Positions 45,497-55,907 of a stretch of 64,000 nt of DNA are shown here, piece by piece. Within the stretch, counting starts at the first letter, position 1, and every line of letters begins with the position of its first letter. The DNA lies in contig NC_012870.2 in the NCBI RefSeq assembly GCF_000003195.3, positions 27,424,202-27,488,201 of the forward strand. The letters are read 5' to 3'. Position numbers and translations under genes: made by a program. The notes under the pieces are model-generated. The model did not search any database. It saw only the letters and a program-made list of their open reading frames with translations, and was not told the origin of the DNA. Origin of the DNA: Sorghum bicolor. Lineage: Eukaryota; Streptophyta; Magnoliopsida; Poales; Poaceae.

Positions 45497-46498
45497 TGTC
45501 GGTGTTTTCCCTCGGGGGGGGGGGGTCACACCAACGAGTAAATTTGTATGCGTGCTCCCTTTCCCGGATGGTGATGCAAGAAGACACAGAGATTTATCCT
45601 GGTTCGGGCAAGAGAAGGCCCTACGTCTAGCGGGGGGAGAGAGTTTGTATTATCTTGCACCTAAGTGCTTGTACAGGGGCGAATACAAGCGTGGTATGAA
45701 GTGTGAAGCTCTACTACGCATGAGCGTGGACTTGTCTTCTTGTTTTTTGTCCTCCCGTTCTATTCCTGAGTCTCTCCTTTTATAGCTCCAAGGAGAGACC
45801 CAGGGTACATGCGTAGACGCTAGAGTAGGGGTCGATAGCCGCATGGAGCGCTGACCTACTCGAGGCTTCCGTACGGCATGGCCTCGAGCCGTCCCATCTT
45901 GATAGCCCGGTGATGATTACGCGTGCTCCTGCGTTCGGCCCTGCCCGCCGCCTCGCGCTGGTTCTGATGTCGCATGCCGGTACAGTATGGCGGCGGATCC
46001 GGCGGGGTAGCTGTGGTGTTGTCAGTCGACGCCCAACTTGCCCCTAGAAAGGGACCCTGTTCGGTCGAGGGTCGGACGCCGTGTAATGTGCTGATATCTG
46101 GAGCGCTGACCTTGGAGGTCTCGAGGGGTTCCCGATTAGACGTTCCATCCTTGTTCCCTGCGTCCTGACACGCCCTTGATCGTTCGGTGGGAAGGCTGCA
46201 AAAAGAACGATGGGACAGAAGCCTCCCGTGACCCGTGTGTTAGGTGGGGAAGCGTCAGGCGCATTAAATGCCCTGGCTCCCGTGCGCGCGTCAGGCGGCG
46301 GACAGTGTCCTTGCGCTCGATGCCTCTCGGTTCGCTCGAGCCCGCTTCCGTATTCGACGGCAGTGGTCGCTCGAGCCTTGACCGATTCGCTCGACGACAT
46401 TTCCGTCTTCGAAGCTGCGACCGTTGATGGCCGCGCGTGCGTACGGATGGCCTGGTTATACGCATTGGTGAGGGTACCCCTTGTTGATACCCTCGACA
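45497..46498 (-). repeat. Gypsy LTR 2 (central, shared)
   Basis: 1,002 bp, with a longer G run near 45514. It serves as 3' LTR of the right copy and 5' LTR of the left copy. It has about five private substitutions, near 45629, 45968, 46048, 46127 and 46397. The minus-strand TATAAAAG is at 45777-45784. Confidence 0.93.
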
Positions 46499-46510
46499 GT
46501 AGCCCCCGAG
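46499..46510 (-). promoter_or_regulatory. Polypurine tract region of right copy
   Basis: CTCGGGGGCTAC on the minus strand, directly before LTR 2. Confidence 0.65.
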
Positions 46511-47287
46511 TCTTCATTCGAGCGCTGGCGCTCGAGTGGAGACTTTCGTTTTTACGGTCGAGCTTCCACGGGGGCGCGCGAGCGACCCCGCGGGGGTAGC
46601 CCCCGAGCCCTCGAGGGAGTATTCAACTCCTTCGAGGGTTATTTTGCCAAAATTGCAGAAACGCTGTCAACACCCGTGGTGGAAGGTTCTGTTCGGCTTT
46701 GCCTTGCGTGGAGGTTTCGACGTACTCTCGATAGAGCGAGCGTCTTCCACCCCAGATTGAGTTCCTAGCGGGTAGTCCAAGTGAGAACCTGTGCCCCTTT
46801 CGAGGGGGTCAGCTGTAGCCCAGAGGCGTCCTCATAAAGCGGGGTCGACGTGGTCGGGGATACTGGTCTCATTCGATAGAGTCCAGCGGCTCGATGCCTC
46901 CCTTCGGGGGGATTCCTCTCGACTGTCTCGACCCTACCTTGGACATCGCCAGCGAGTCCTCGAGACGGGCCTCGATTTTCGACCGCTCGCTGGGGATCCC
47001 TGACTCTTGGCGCTCGAGATCGGCTGTCGAACCCTTTCGACGGGCCAGCCATCGACCTCTCGAGACTATCCTGGGCGCATACCTTGGCTTACAAAGTAAG
47101 GAAACTGCCGTGCCGGTTTGTCTTTCTGCCCGTTGGGCGCGCCTTTTGAGGTAAGTGACGTTGCGACACTGTATTGGCGTGGAATTCGGAGCGTCCGTCC
47201 TGTGTGGAGAGAGAGGACTGTTAGACGGCGCATTTATGGGAGGGAGTTACCTTATTTCTCGGATCTGTCCGTTGGCGGACTGCTGCC

Positions 47288-47295
47288 TATAAATA
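47288..47295 (+). promoter_or_regulatory. TATA box of the antisense accessory gene, right copy
   Basis: TATAAATA, same context as the left copy, 132 bp before ATG 47427. Confidence 0.6.
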
Positions 47296-47426
47296 CGTCG
47301 TGGCGTCTCCGCCGTTCCTCTCCCTTCCGCCTTCTCGCTTTTACTCTCGTTGCCTTCGCTTTCTCGCCGTCTCACGCGCACACGCCACCTCGAGCTGTGG
47401 TGAATCTCGCTATCCCTCCAGCCGAG

Positions 47427-49298
47427 ATGCCTGTAAGACTCGTCGCCGCCGACGACTGGCGCCCGTCGTCGATGACGGAGCGCCGGTTGTTAGAGCTTGA
47501 GAAAGAGGGACTGCTGCGCCGCCGTACCTCGCTATCGTCGCCATAGTGGATCGCGCCGCCAGCGAGTCACAGGAGGCCTCAGCCGCCCGAGGGCTACGTG
47601 GTGTCGTTCGCCAAGTTCCACCGCCACGGCCTGGGCGCGCCCCCGAGCCGCTTCATGCGGGCCCTCTGCTTCCATTATGGGGTGGAGCTCCAGCACTTCT
47701 CTCCGAATGCCATCACCGTAGCGGCGGTCTTCGCCGCCGTATGTGAGGGCTACTTGGGGATGATGCCGCACTGGGAGCTGTGGCTCCACCTCTACAGGGG
47801 CGAGCTTTTCCATGCCCCCACCGGAACCACGGGCGTAAGGAAGCCCGTGCGGGCGGGATGCCTCAATCTGGTGCAGAAGACGGGGAAGACGGACAGGCCG
47901 CGGGAGTACATCCCGGTAGGGTTATCGACCAACCACGCCGGCTGGGACTCCCAGTGGTTTTATCTGCGGAACGATGACAATCTCCTGCCTTCCTACTCGG
48001 GCCGTCTGATCATGGAGCGTCCAGCGGATTGGACATACGGCGTCGTCCAAGCTCATCAACCTCGGCTCGACCCCCTCCTCGACGCCCTGAAGAAGCTTCG
48101 CCAGGAGGGTTTGACCGCCGCTCTCGTCCTCTCGGCCGTCCATCACCGGAGAGTTCTCCCTTTGATGTCTCGACCGTTGAGGATGGACGAGATGGGCCCT
48201 GGTGTCTCATCTCGGGACCTTGAGGCGTGTCGGATGTCCAACGAGGCTCCGGCGGACGACGAAGTCGCGGCCCGAGTCAGGGCTGCAATTGCCGGTGATT
48301 TTCAGCCGGAGCATGTTAACGGCTTCCCCATGAGACCTGACGCAGGCTCGATCGATCTGGTACGCCTTCTTTTTGCGCGCAGCCTCGATTCTGGGTTTCC
48401 TTTCTCCCCTCTCTTTTTTCTAAGTCTACCTTAGTTTTGGCAGGGTCGGGCGTCGGGGCCAAGGCGGGCCAAGACGCACCGCGCCCTCCCCTAGGCCCCA
48501 GGCGTCGGGGCCACTAACTCGTGGTCGCGCCGCGGCCTCTGAGAAAGGAGATGCCGGCCGTAGGAGCGCCAGTCCCGGCGCCCGCCAGGCGGGGACCAAC
48601 GCGCCTAAGCCAGTGCCTGCCCTCGAGGGGCCTGGAGCCCCGACGCGGGGTGGCTCGAGGCCCACTGGTAGGGGTGGCGGAAGGCGAGCCATTCTCCCTG
48701 TGGGGTAAGCCTTTTTGATGTTGCGGTTTTTGTCTTCCCATTCTTCCACCTTTCCTCATATGCCAACCTTTTCTCAGGCTGAAGCGGACCCTTGAGCAGG
48801 CCCAGCCGTCCATGGCAAAGAAGCTCAGAACGGGTGCCGCCTCCAAGGAACCTGGTTCGTAGTTTATTTCTGGGCGTTGCGACGTTCCTGTGTCGGTTAT
48901 CATAACGTCTGACCCTTACCCTTTGTTTCGTAGGCTCCTCCAGCTCCCAACCTCTAGCCGGCATCGAGAGGGCTCCGCCTCGTCCCGCGCCTACTCCGTT
49001 GCCGCCGACTCGTGATGAGGCGCCCCAGACGCAAGCGTCAGAGGGAGCCCCCGAGCCCCCCCGATTGGGGGTCGAGGGGGAACCCATCACCATCAGCGAT
49101 ACGTCCGATGGTAACGAAGCGTCTGGGGGCGCTCGCCCTATGGAGGAGGAAGCGTCGACCCCTAACGTCGCGGGATCGACTCCCTGGCCCGCCGGCCTCC
49201 GCACCCTCGAGGAGCAGAGGAAGAAGAGGGAGGAGGATGAACAGCGGGAGCGCGAGGCGGCGCGGCGGTCACAGGAGCATGAGGCACAGCAACAGCAG

Positions 49299-49330
<32 letters not shown>

Positions 49331-51415
49331 ACAGCAGCAACCACCGCAGCAGCAACTGCAGCAGCAACAACAGCAGCAACCACCGCAGCAGCAACTGCAG
49401 CAGCAACAACAGCAGCAACCACCGCAGCAGCAACTGCAGCAGCGGCAGGCGGGTCAAGAGGAGGGACCGCTCGAGCCTCCGCCCCAAGGTTCGGTCCAGC
49501 CAGTGCTACCGGAGCCGCAAGGGCCCGGCGAACAAGAAGAGGATTTGACGGCGTACGGCCCCCCGACCCCAGCGTGGCTCCTCCCGGGGGCACCCGCCGC
49601 GATCCGGGCAGAGCCGGGGCGTGCGGATGGAGTGGTGGCGCTCGCCTGCATGATGCGCACCCCCACCGACCCTGAGTTCGAGATCAAGCGGACGATCTAC
49701 GGCATGGACGGGATCGCCCCAGGGTTCCTCCGGGAGCGTCGGGCTTGGGAGGACCGCTTTCCCTCCGAGGAGGATGAAATCGGGATGTCGGGGACCAAGG
49801 ACGGTACCTGGAAGACGGTGGATGACGACGGGCGGTTCCCATGCCTCGTCGACCTGTTCCTGCGCCATGGGGGCTCCCTCGAGACCGTCGAGAATCTCAT
49901 CCGCGGTGTCAAGGCACGGGCCGACCGGGAGATGGAGCACTGGTGCCCCGATCGGATCCGCATCCGGGCCTCCCACGACCCGTCCGAGCCTAACATCTTT
50001 CTGGACGATCGGAAGGAGGCAGAGAAGTGGGAGCACGTCGAGGAGCTCCGCCTTTGGATGAAGCATGTGGTGGGGCTCCTCTCAGACGTTATCAACAACG
50101 GGCTCGGCCTGGCTTATTTCGTAAGTGCTTTTCGAACTTCAATCCTTGTGGTGCCTTTTGGTTTTCGTGTTCTAACCATTCAACCCTTGGTTCGCAGGAC
50201 ATGAAAGAGACCTCCCGCATCAAGTCCAGTTTCATACACGCCACGAGAGGCGGCTGGGAGCAGCTTCCCCTCCTCAAGGATCAACTCCTCGAGTCGCAGG
50301 AAAAGCTCCTTAAAGCTTATAAGGATTTCATAGCACTCGAGGAGGAGAAGAAGGCGAGGGAGGCTGCCTTGGCCGAGGCCCGAGAAGCTTCGAAGAAGGC
50401 GGAGGAGGAGACGATGCAGCTACGGGAGCGGGCTCTTACGGTCGAGGAAGCCGCGTCCAGAGCCCGGGAGGAGGCCCTGTCCTACAAGAGCGTTATCGCG
50501 GATCTAGACAAGGAGAAGGGCCTCCTTAAATCCGACCTGGACTCTCTCCGAGAGTCCTTCCGAAAGATGAAGGTGGAGCACGTGAACGGCGAGGTCGCCA
50601 GGGGCGCCGCGGAGGAAGCCAAGAAGAAGGCCCTCGAAGATCTCGAGGCGGAGTGGGCTCGATCCCGCAGTCTCTCTAACGACGTCGAGCGTCTGAAGGG
50701 AGAATTGCTGGAGAAGAGTGGGGCCATTGCTCAGGCTGGCAAGGCGATCGAGGATCTCCGCGTTGCCAACACCGAGCTGGCACGCTCCAACAAAGAGATC
50801 GAGGGGGCCAACACCAGGCTGGTTGGCGAGAACACGGCCCTCGAGGAGACCGTACGCGGTATGTTTCCTCTATCAGATTTCTTTTTCCAAGGTGTGCTTA
50901 GTTTTTCCTAAGGTCTCTTTGTATTGGCTTTTACAGGGCTCAAGGACGAGCTCCTGGCCGTCCAAGCCGAGGCTCGCAACGCCAAGGCTCAGCTCGAGGT
51001 GGAGGTTGCTTTGAACCGTTGAGTACGGACGGCGATAAGTGATCTCTCGACCTCTTGGGAGGTCGAGCCTATGGATGAGTCGAGGGAAGATGCTCGAGGC
51101 GACGCCCTGGTCGACCAGTTGTGCTACATAGGCGCGACGCTGCGAGATCGGGTGCGGGACGCCCTCCACATCGGGGTGAAGCGGGCGATGGCGGTTGTCT
51201 GCTCGGGCTTCTCCTACGACATGGAGGTGGTATCCCATGGCTTCATCACCGACATCTCCAAGACCGACGCGGAGAACGAGGAGAGGCTCCATGCCTTGAT
51301 CGACGACGCGGAGGCTCCTGGGGAAAGGTTGGCCAAGCTTTTCGAGCCTGAGGTGCTCCCTCCTGAGGCTAGCTCGGGCGGAGGCGAGGGCGGTGAGGAT
51401 CGTGCCGCGGACTAA
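47427..51415 (+). pseudogene. Antisense accessory gene, right copy, deleted and with an extra stop
   Basis: Exons by alignment: 47427-48359, 48444-48704, 48778-48854, 48934-50120, 50198-50858 and 50937-51415, with the same GT-AG introns as the left copy. It shares the TAG at 47544-47546. Exon 2 has lost 370 bp (left 36139-36508), replaced by a filler of about 9 bp, for a net loss of 361 bp. This removes the Lys-rich and acidic segment and changes frame. A further TGA at 51020-51022 (CGA in the left copy) lies in the last exon. The domain content is otherwise the same: PF04195-like N-terminus, polyQ tract, coiled coils, C-terminal domain. It is broken beyond making the full protein. Confidence 0.75.
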
Positions 51416-51595
51416 GGCCTGCGAGCCTGCTCAGGGCGCCTGAGGCCCCTTGTACAATACTTTGTGAATTCTGTGGTTAACTGATGCTGTATCGCTTTCG
51501 TAATTGTCAGATGCTTATTTTGTCTTTCCGCTTGATGCTTTCGTCTCTCTTTGCGCCCACGTTTGTATCCCTTGCTCGATTTTTCGTAAAAGATC

Positions 51596-52283
51596 TGTTG
51601 ACACCATTTTTGGGCACGTGTCTAGGATGGCAGGATAGGGTGGCAGTACGATGCGGGTTGCTGATGAGGATGGTTGCCGATGAGGGAGAGGTTGAATGTG
51701 ACTAAGTCCACAGGCAGTAATATGGTGCCGATGACCAGGTAAAGGGGTCTGCCGATGACCATGGCAAGGGGATTGCCGATGACGCGAAGGAGGAGTCCGG
51801 AAGCTGCCAGTTGTCATGTGGAGGAGTTTCAGTTTGTTACGAAGGATAGTTTTATTGTTTCCTTAGTTATTTGCATCGTTTTGTATATGGATTCCGTGTA
51901 ATTTGGAATTCGAATTCTAATCGTGTCTGGTCGTAGCTCTTCGAGCAGGGTATAAATATAAACCCTAGGACCTTGTAATAAGATATCAAGAAATCAATCA
52001 AACACACGTTTTACTCATATTCCAGCATCTACTTTTTCGACGACTTCGTCATATTTTTTTCTTTTTATTACGAGTTCTTAGGAATTCGTCGACTTAAGCT
52101 CGGCGTATTCTCAAGTTCCGCGTGAGTACCTCTTAGCCGTGACATCCGGGCGCATCGCTGTTGTCAGGACTAAAGTATTCGAGTTATCACCTTTGCCGAT
52201 AGTAAGGTCAAATCGGCTGGCACGCCTTAACGTTTGAATCGGGTATTAGCCCTTTGTGTTTGCAGATCAGTTTTGCATCAACA
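51596..52283 (+). mobile_element. Solo LTR, 688 bp, AGATC duplication, inserted in right copy
   Basis: It begins TGTTGACACC and ends GCATCAACA, with AGATC on both sides (51591-51595 and 52284-52288). The left copy has the uninterrupted site at about 39640. TATAAATA at 51951-51958 supports plus-strand orientation. No internal sequence is present, so it arose by recombination between the two LTRs of a full element. It lies between the two convergent genes. Confidence 0.88.
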
Positions 52284-52500
52284 AGATCACCTCGATCACT
52301 TCAATGGTGGGGAAGCGAGTAGAGTTTCCGTAGCCCGGGGGCGTAGGAATTCTCCAGCTCGTTGTCCCTCGGCCTTTGAGGGGCTCGAGGTGGCTTAGCA
52401 ACTTGAACCGTGCAAGGTTTACTACGTAAGAAAAGAAAACTTCTCGGTTTTTTCGATACTCGGGGGGGGGGGGGGGTGTCGTCCCCCTGGTAGCCCCCGA

Positions 52501-52538
52501 GGGGGTGCTGACTATGATGGGTCATAGTCGGCGCCCCC
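52501..52538. repeat. 17-bp inverted repeat, 4-nt loop (right copy)
   Basis: Same sequence as 39844-39881. The preceding spacer has 12 bp (ctggtagccccc) that the left copy lacks, apparently lost by slippage between C runs. Confidence 0.8.
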
Positions 52539-52679
52539 TTCTAACGTCGAGATCGTGATTTATTAATCTTCTCGGCGCAAAGAAAGAAGAATTGTTTCGA
52601 GGGAAAGACTTTATTTATTCATTCATTCGTTTACAAAGTCTTGGTACAAAACGTAAGCAGGAACATAAGCTTAGAACTT

Positions 52680-55600
52680 CTAGGGGTAGAATCGACGTAG
52701 CTGTTCGATGTTCCATGCGTTGGTGAGAATTGCCCCTTTTTCGTCCGCTAGCTTGTACGTTCCCGGCTTCAGGACCTCGGCTACCACGTACGGACCTTCC
52801 CAAGGCGGGGTCAGCTTGTGGCGTCCCTGATTGCTTTGCCGGCGTCGTAGGACTAGGTCGCCAACGTTGAGGTCCCTCTTGCGCACATGCTTGTCGTGGT
52901 AGCGTCGAAGCCTTTGCTGATATCTAGCAGAGTTGAGGAGGGCCATGTCTCTAGCCTCCTCAAGTTGGTCGACCGCGTTTTCTTGAGTCTCTTTGTTCGA
53001 TTGCTCGTTGTAGGCCTTGAGTCGAGGTGACCCATACTCGAGGTCTGTGGGGAGGATGGCCTCAGAGCCGTAGACCATGAAGAACGGGGTGTATTTTGTG
53101 GCCCTGCTTGGTGTTGTCCTAAGGCTCCATAGGACTGAGGAAAGCTCCTCGACCCATTTTTTGCCGAATTTCTTCAATCGATTGTAGATCCTTGGCTTGA
53201 GTCCTTGCAAAATCATGCCGTTGGCATGCTCGACTTGGCCGTTAGTTCGAGGGTGGGCTACTGCAGACCAGTTCACACGGATGTTATGCCGATCGCAGAA
53301 GTCCAAGAACTTTTTGCCGGTGAACTGGGTGCCGTTGTCGGTGATGATGACATTGGGGATCCCAAACCGATGGATAATGTCGGTAAAGAAAAGGACGGCC
53401 TGCTCGGAGCGGATGTTGGTGATGGGTCGAGCCTCGATCCATTTGGAGAACTTGTCAATGGCCACCAGCAAATGGGTGAATCCTCCTTTTGCCTTTTGCA
53501 GAGGTCCTACTAAATCGAGCCCCCACACCGCAAACGGCCAGGTAATGGGGATCATCTGAAGAGCGTGGGCAGGCAGATGCGTCTGCTTGGCGTAGAACTG
53601 ACACCCGTGACATGATCTTACGAGCTCGATGGCGTCCGCCACGGCCGTTGGCCAGTAGAAGCCTTGTCGAAAAGCGTTCCCTACAAGGGTCCGTGGAGCG
53701 GCGTGGTGACCGCAAGCCCCCGAGTGCAGGTCATCGAGGAGTTTTCGGCCTTCTTCCACAGTGATGCAACGTTGCAAGACCCCCATCAGGCTCCGTCGAT
53801 ATAGCTCGTTGTCTTCGCCATAGATCACATATGATTTGGCCCGCCGAGCGATACGACGAGCTTCTGACTTGTCTTCTGGCAATTCGCCGCGGATAAGGCA
53901 GTCGAGGAACGGTGTGCGCCAATCGAATGGTCGACCTGGTCGTCGTTCTATCCCCATCATCTCTTCCACCATCAAGAGCGTATCGACAGCGTTGGCTGGT
54001 TGGGCGGTGGTGGCGTCGACGCCAGCCCCCGTGCCTAGGTCGACGGATGGCTCATGAAGATCTTTTGAGAATGCATCAGGCGGCACCGTGCCTCTGGTCG
54101 ACGCGATCTTGGCGAGTTCGTCGGCTGCCTCGTTGTAGCGTCGAGCGACATGGACAAGCTCGAGACCGTGGAACCTGTCTTCGAGTCGGCGGACCTCCTT
54201 GCAGTACGCTTCCATTTTTGGGTCGTGGCAGCTCGAGGTTTTCATTACTTGGTCGATGACGAGTTGGGAGTCAACTCGGACGTCGAGGCGTCGGACTCCT
54301 AACTCGATAGCGATCTTGAGATCGTTGACCAGGGCCTCATATTCTGCGACATTGTTAGATGCGGCAAAATGAATCCTGATTACATACCTCATGTGGAGGC
54401 CTAAGGGCGAGATGAACAGCAGGCCGGCCCCGGCCACAGTTTTCATGAGTGACCCGTCGAAATACATTGTCCACAGCTCCGCCTGGACCTGAGTCGGGGG
54501 AAGCTGGGAGTCCGTCCATTCCGCGACGAAGTCTACCAGGGCTTGCGATTTGATGGCCTTCCGAGGCACGTAAGTGAGAGTCTCACTCATGAGCTCGACC
54601 GACCATTTTGCTATTCTTCCCGTGGCCTCTTTGCTCTGGATTATTTCTCCTAAAGGGAAAGACGAAACCACCGTGATGGGGTGACCGAGGAAGTAATGCT
54701 GCAGCTTGCGGCGGGCAAGGATTACGGCGTAGATCAGCTTCTGGATTTGGGGATAACGCATCTTGGTCTCCGAAAGCACCTCGCTGACGAAATAGACTGG
54801 CCTTTGGACCGGCAGCGCATGACCCTCCTCTTGTCTTTCGACCACCACCGCCGCGCTGACGACCTGGGTCGTCGATGCGACGTAGAGGAGCAGCGGCTCT
54901 GCAGGTTGAGGTGGAACCAGGACTGGGGCCGAGGTCAACGTCTTCTTCAGCCTTTCGAGTGCTTCCTCGGCCTCGGGGGTCCAAGAAAAACGCTCGACCT
55001 TCTTTAGGAGTCGATATAATGGCAATGCCTTTTCTCCTAGTCTCGAGATGAAACGGCTCAGAGCCGCCAGGCACCCCGTGACTCTCTGTACACCCTTGAT
55101 GTCTCGGATCGGCCCCATTTTCGTGATGGCCGAGACTTTCTCGGGGTTGGCCTCGATGCCGCGCTGCGAAACGATGTAACCTAGGAGCATGCCTCGAGGC
55201 ACACCGAAAACGCACTTCTCGGGATTGAGCTTGATCCGGCTGGTGCGTAGGCAGCTAAAGGCAATCTCGAGGTCCTGGATCAGGTCTCCTCGTCGCTTTG
55301 ACTTGACGACAATGTCATCGACGTAGGCCTCGACCGTGGACCCTATATGTTCGCCAAACACGTGGAGCATGCAACGTTGATACGTGGCTCCCGCGTTTCG
55401 AAGCCCGAATGGCATGGTCACATAGCAATACATCCCAAAAGGCGTGATGAAAGAGGTCGCGAGCTGGTCGGACTCCTTCATTTTTATTTGGTGGTAACCA
55501 GAATATGCATCAAGGAAAGAAAGGGTTTCACATCCCGCGGTAGAATCGACAATCTGATCAATGCGTGGCAATGGAAAGGGAACTTTCGGACATGCTTTAT

Positions 55601-55901
55601 TCAGACTAGTATAATCGACACACATCCTCATTTTCCCATTCTTTTTCTTAACTAATACAGGGTTTGCTAACCAGTCAGGATGATGAACCTCCTTGATGAA
55701 TCCGGCCGTCAAAAGCTTGTGGACTTCCTCGCCAATGATCTTGCGCTTCTCCTCGTCGAATCGGCGCAATCGCTGCTTCACTGGCTTGGAACCGGCTCGA
55801 ATCTCCAAGGAGTGCTCGGCGACTTCCCTCGGTATGCCTGGCATGTCCGAGGGACTCCATGCAAACATGTCGGCATTTGCACGGAGAAAGTCGACGAGCA
55901 C
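52680..55901 (-). CDS. Tat Gypsy Pol, right copy, 1073 aa, intact
   Basis: Same length and domain order as the left copy: RT with YVDD, two RNase H regions, integrase HHCC and D,D,E. Differences are scattered single residues, for example L7R, H-to-P in FIT(H/P)FGMYC, K-to-E in SKWI(K/E)ARP and R-to-H in QVE(R/H)ANG, next to the catalytic Glu, which is kept. A G-to-V change lies at FDGSLMKT(G/V)AGAG in the second RNase H. No stop or frameshift. Like the left copy it follows an in-frame TAG three codons upstream of 55901. Confidence 0.93.
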   Translation of the reverse strand: MLVDFLRANADMFAWSPSDMPGIPREVAEHSLEIRAGSKPVKQRLRRFDEEKRKIIGEEVHKLLTAGFIKEVHHPDWLANPVLVKKKNGKMRMCVDYTSLNKACPKVPFPLPRIDQIVDSTAGCETLSFLDAYSGYHQIKMKESDQLATSFITPFGMYCYVTMPFGLRNAGATYQRCMLHVFGEHIGSTVEAYVDDIVVKSKRRGDLIQDLEIAFSCLRTSRIKLNPEKCVFGVPRGMLLGYIVSQRGIEANPEKVSAITKMGPIRDIKGVQRVTGCLAALSRFISRLGEKALPLYRLLKKVERFSWTPEAEEALERLKKTLTSAPVLVPPQPAEPLLLYVASTTQVVSAAVVVERQEEGHALPVQRPVYFVSEVLSETKMRYPQIQKLIYAVILARRKLQHYFLGHPITVVSSFPLGEIIQSKEATGRIAKWSVELMSETLTYVPRKAIKSQALVDFVAEWTDSQLPPTQVQAELWTMYFDGSLMKTVAGAGLLFISPLGLHMRYVIRIHFAASNNVAEYEALVNDLKIAIELGVRRLDVRVDSQLVIDQVMKTSSCHDPKMEAYCKEVRRLEDRFHGLELVHVARRYNEAADELAKIASTRGTVPPDAFSKDLHEPSVDLGTGAGVDATTAQPANAVDTLLMVEEMMGIERRPGRPFDWRTPFLDCLIRGELPEDKSEARRIARRAKSYVIYGEDNELYRRSLMGVLQRCITVEEGRKLLDDLHSGACGHHAAPRTLVGNAFRQGFYWPTAVADAIELVRSCHGCQFYAKQTHLPAHALQMIPITWPFAVWGLDLVGPLQKAKGGFTHLLVAIDKFSKWIEARPITNIRSEQAVLFFTDIIHRFGIPNVIITDNGTQFTGKKFLDFCDRHNIRVNWSAVAHPRTNGQVEHANGMILQGLKPRIYNRLKKFGKKWVEELSSVLWSLRTTPSRATKYTPFFMVYGSEAILPTDLEYGSPRLKAYNEQSNKETQENAVDQLEEARDMALLNSARYQQRLRRYHDKHVRKRDLNVGDLVLRRRQSNQGRHKLTPPWEGPYVVAEVLKPGTYKLADEKGAILTNAWNIEQLRRFYP

Positions 55902-55907
55902 CGCTTC

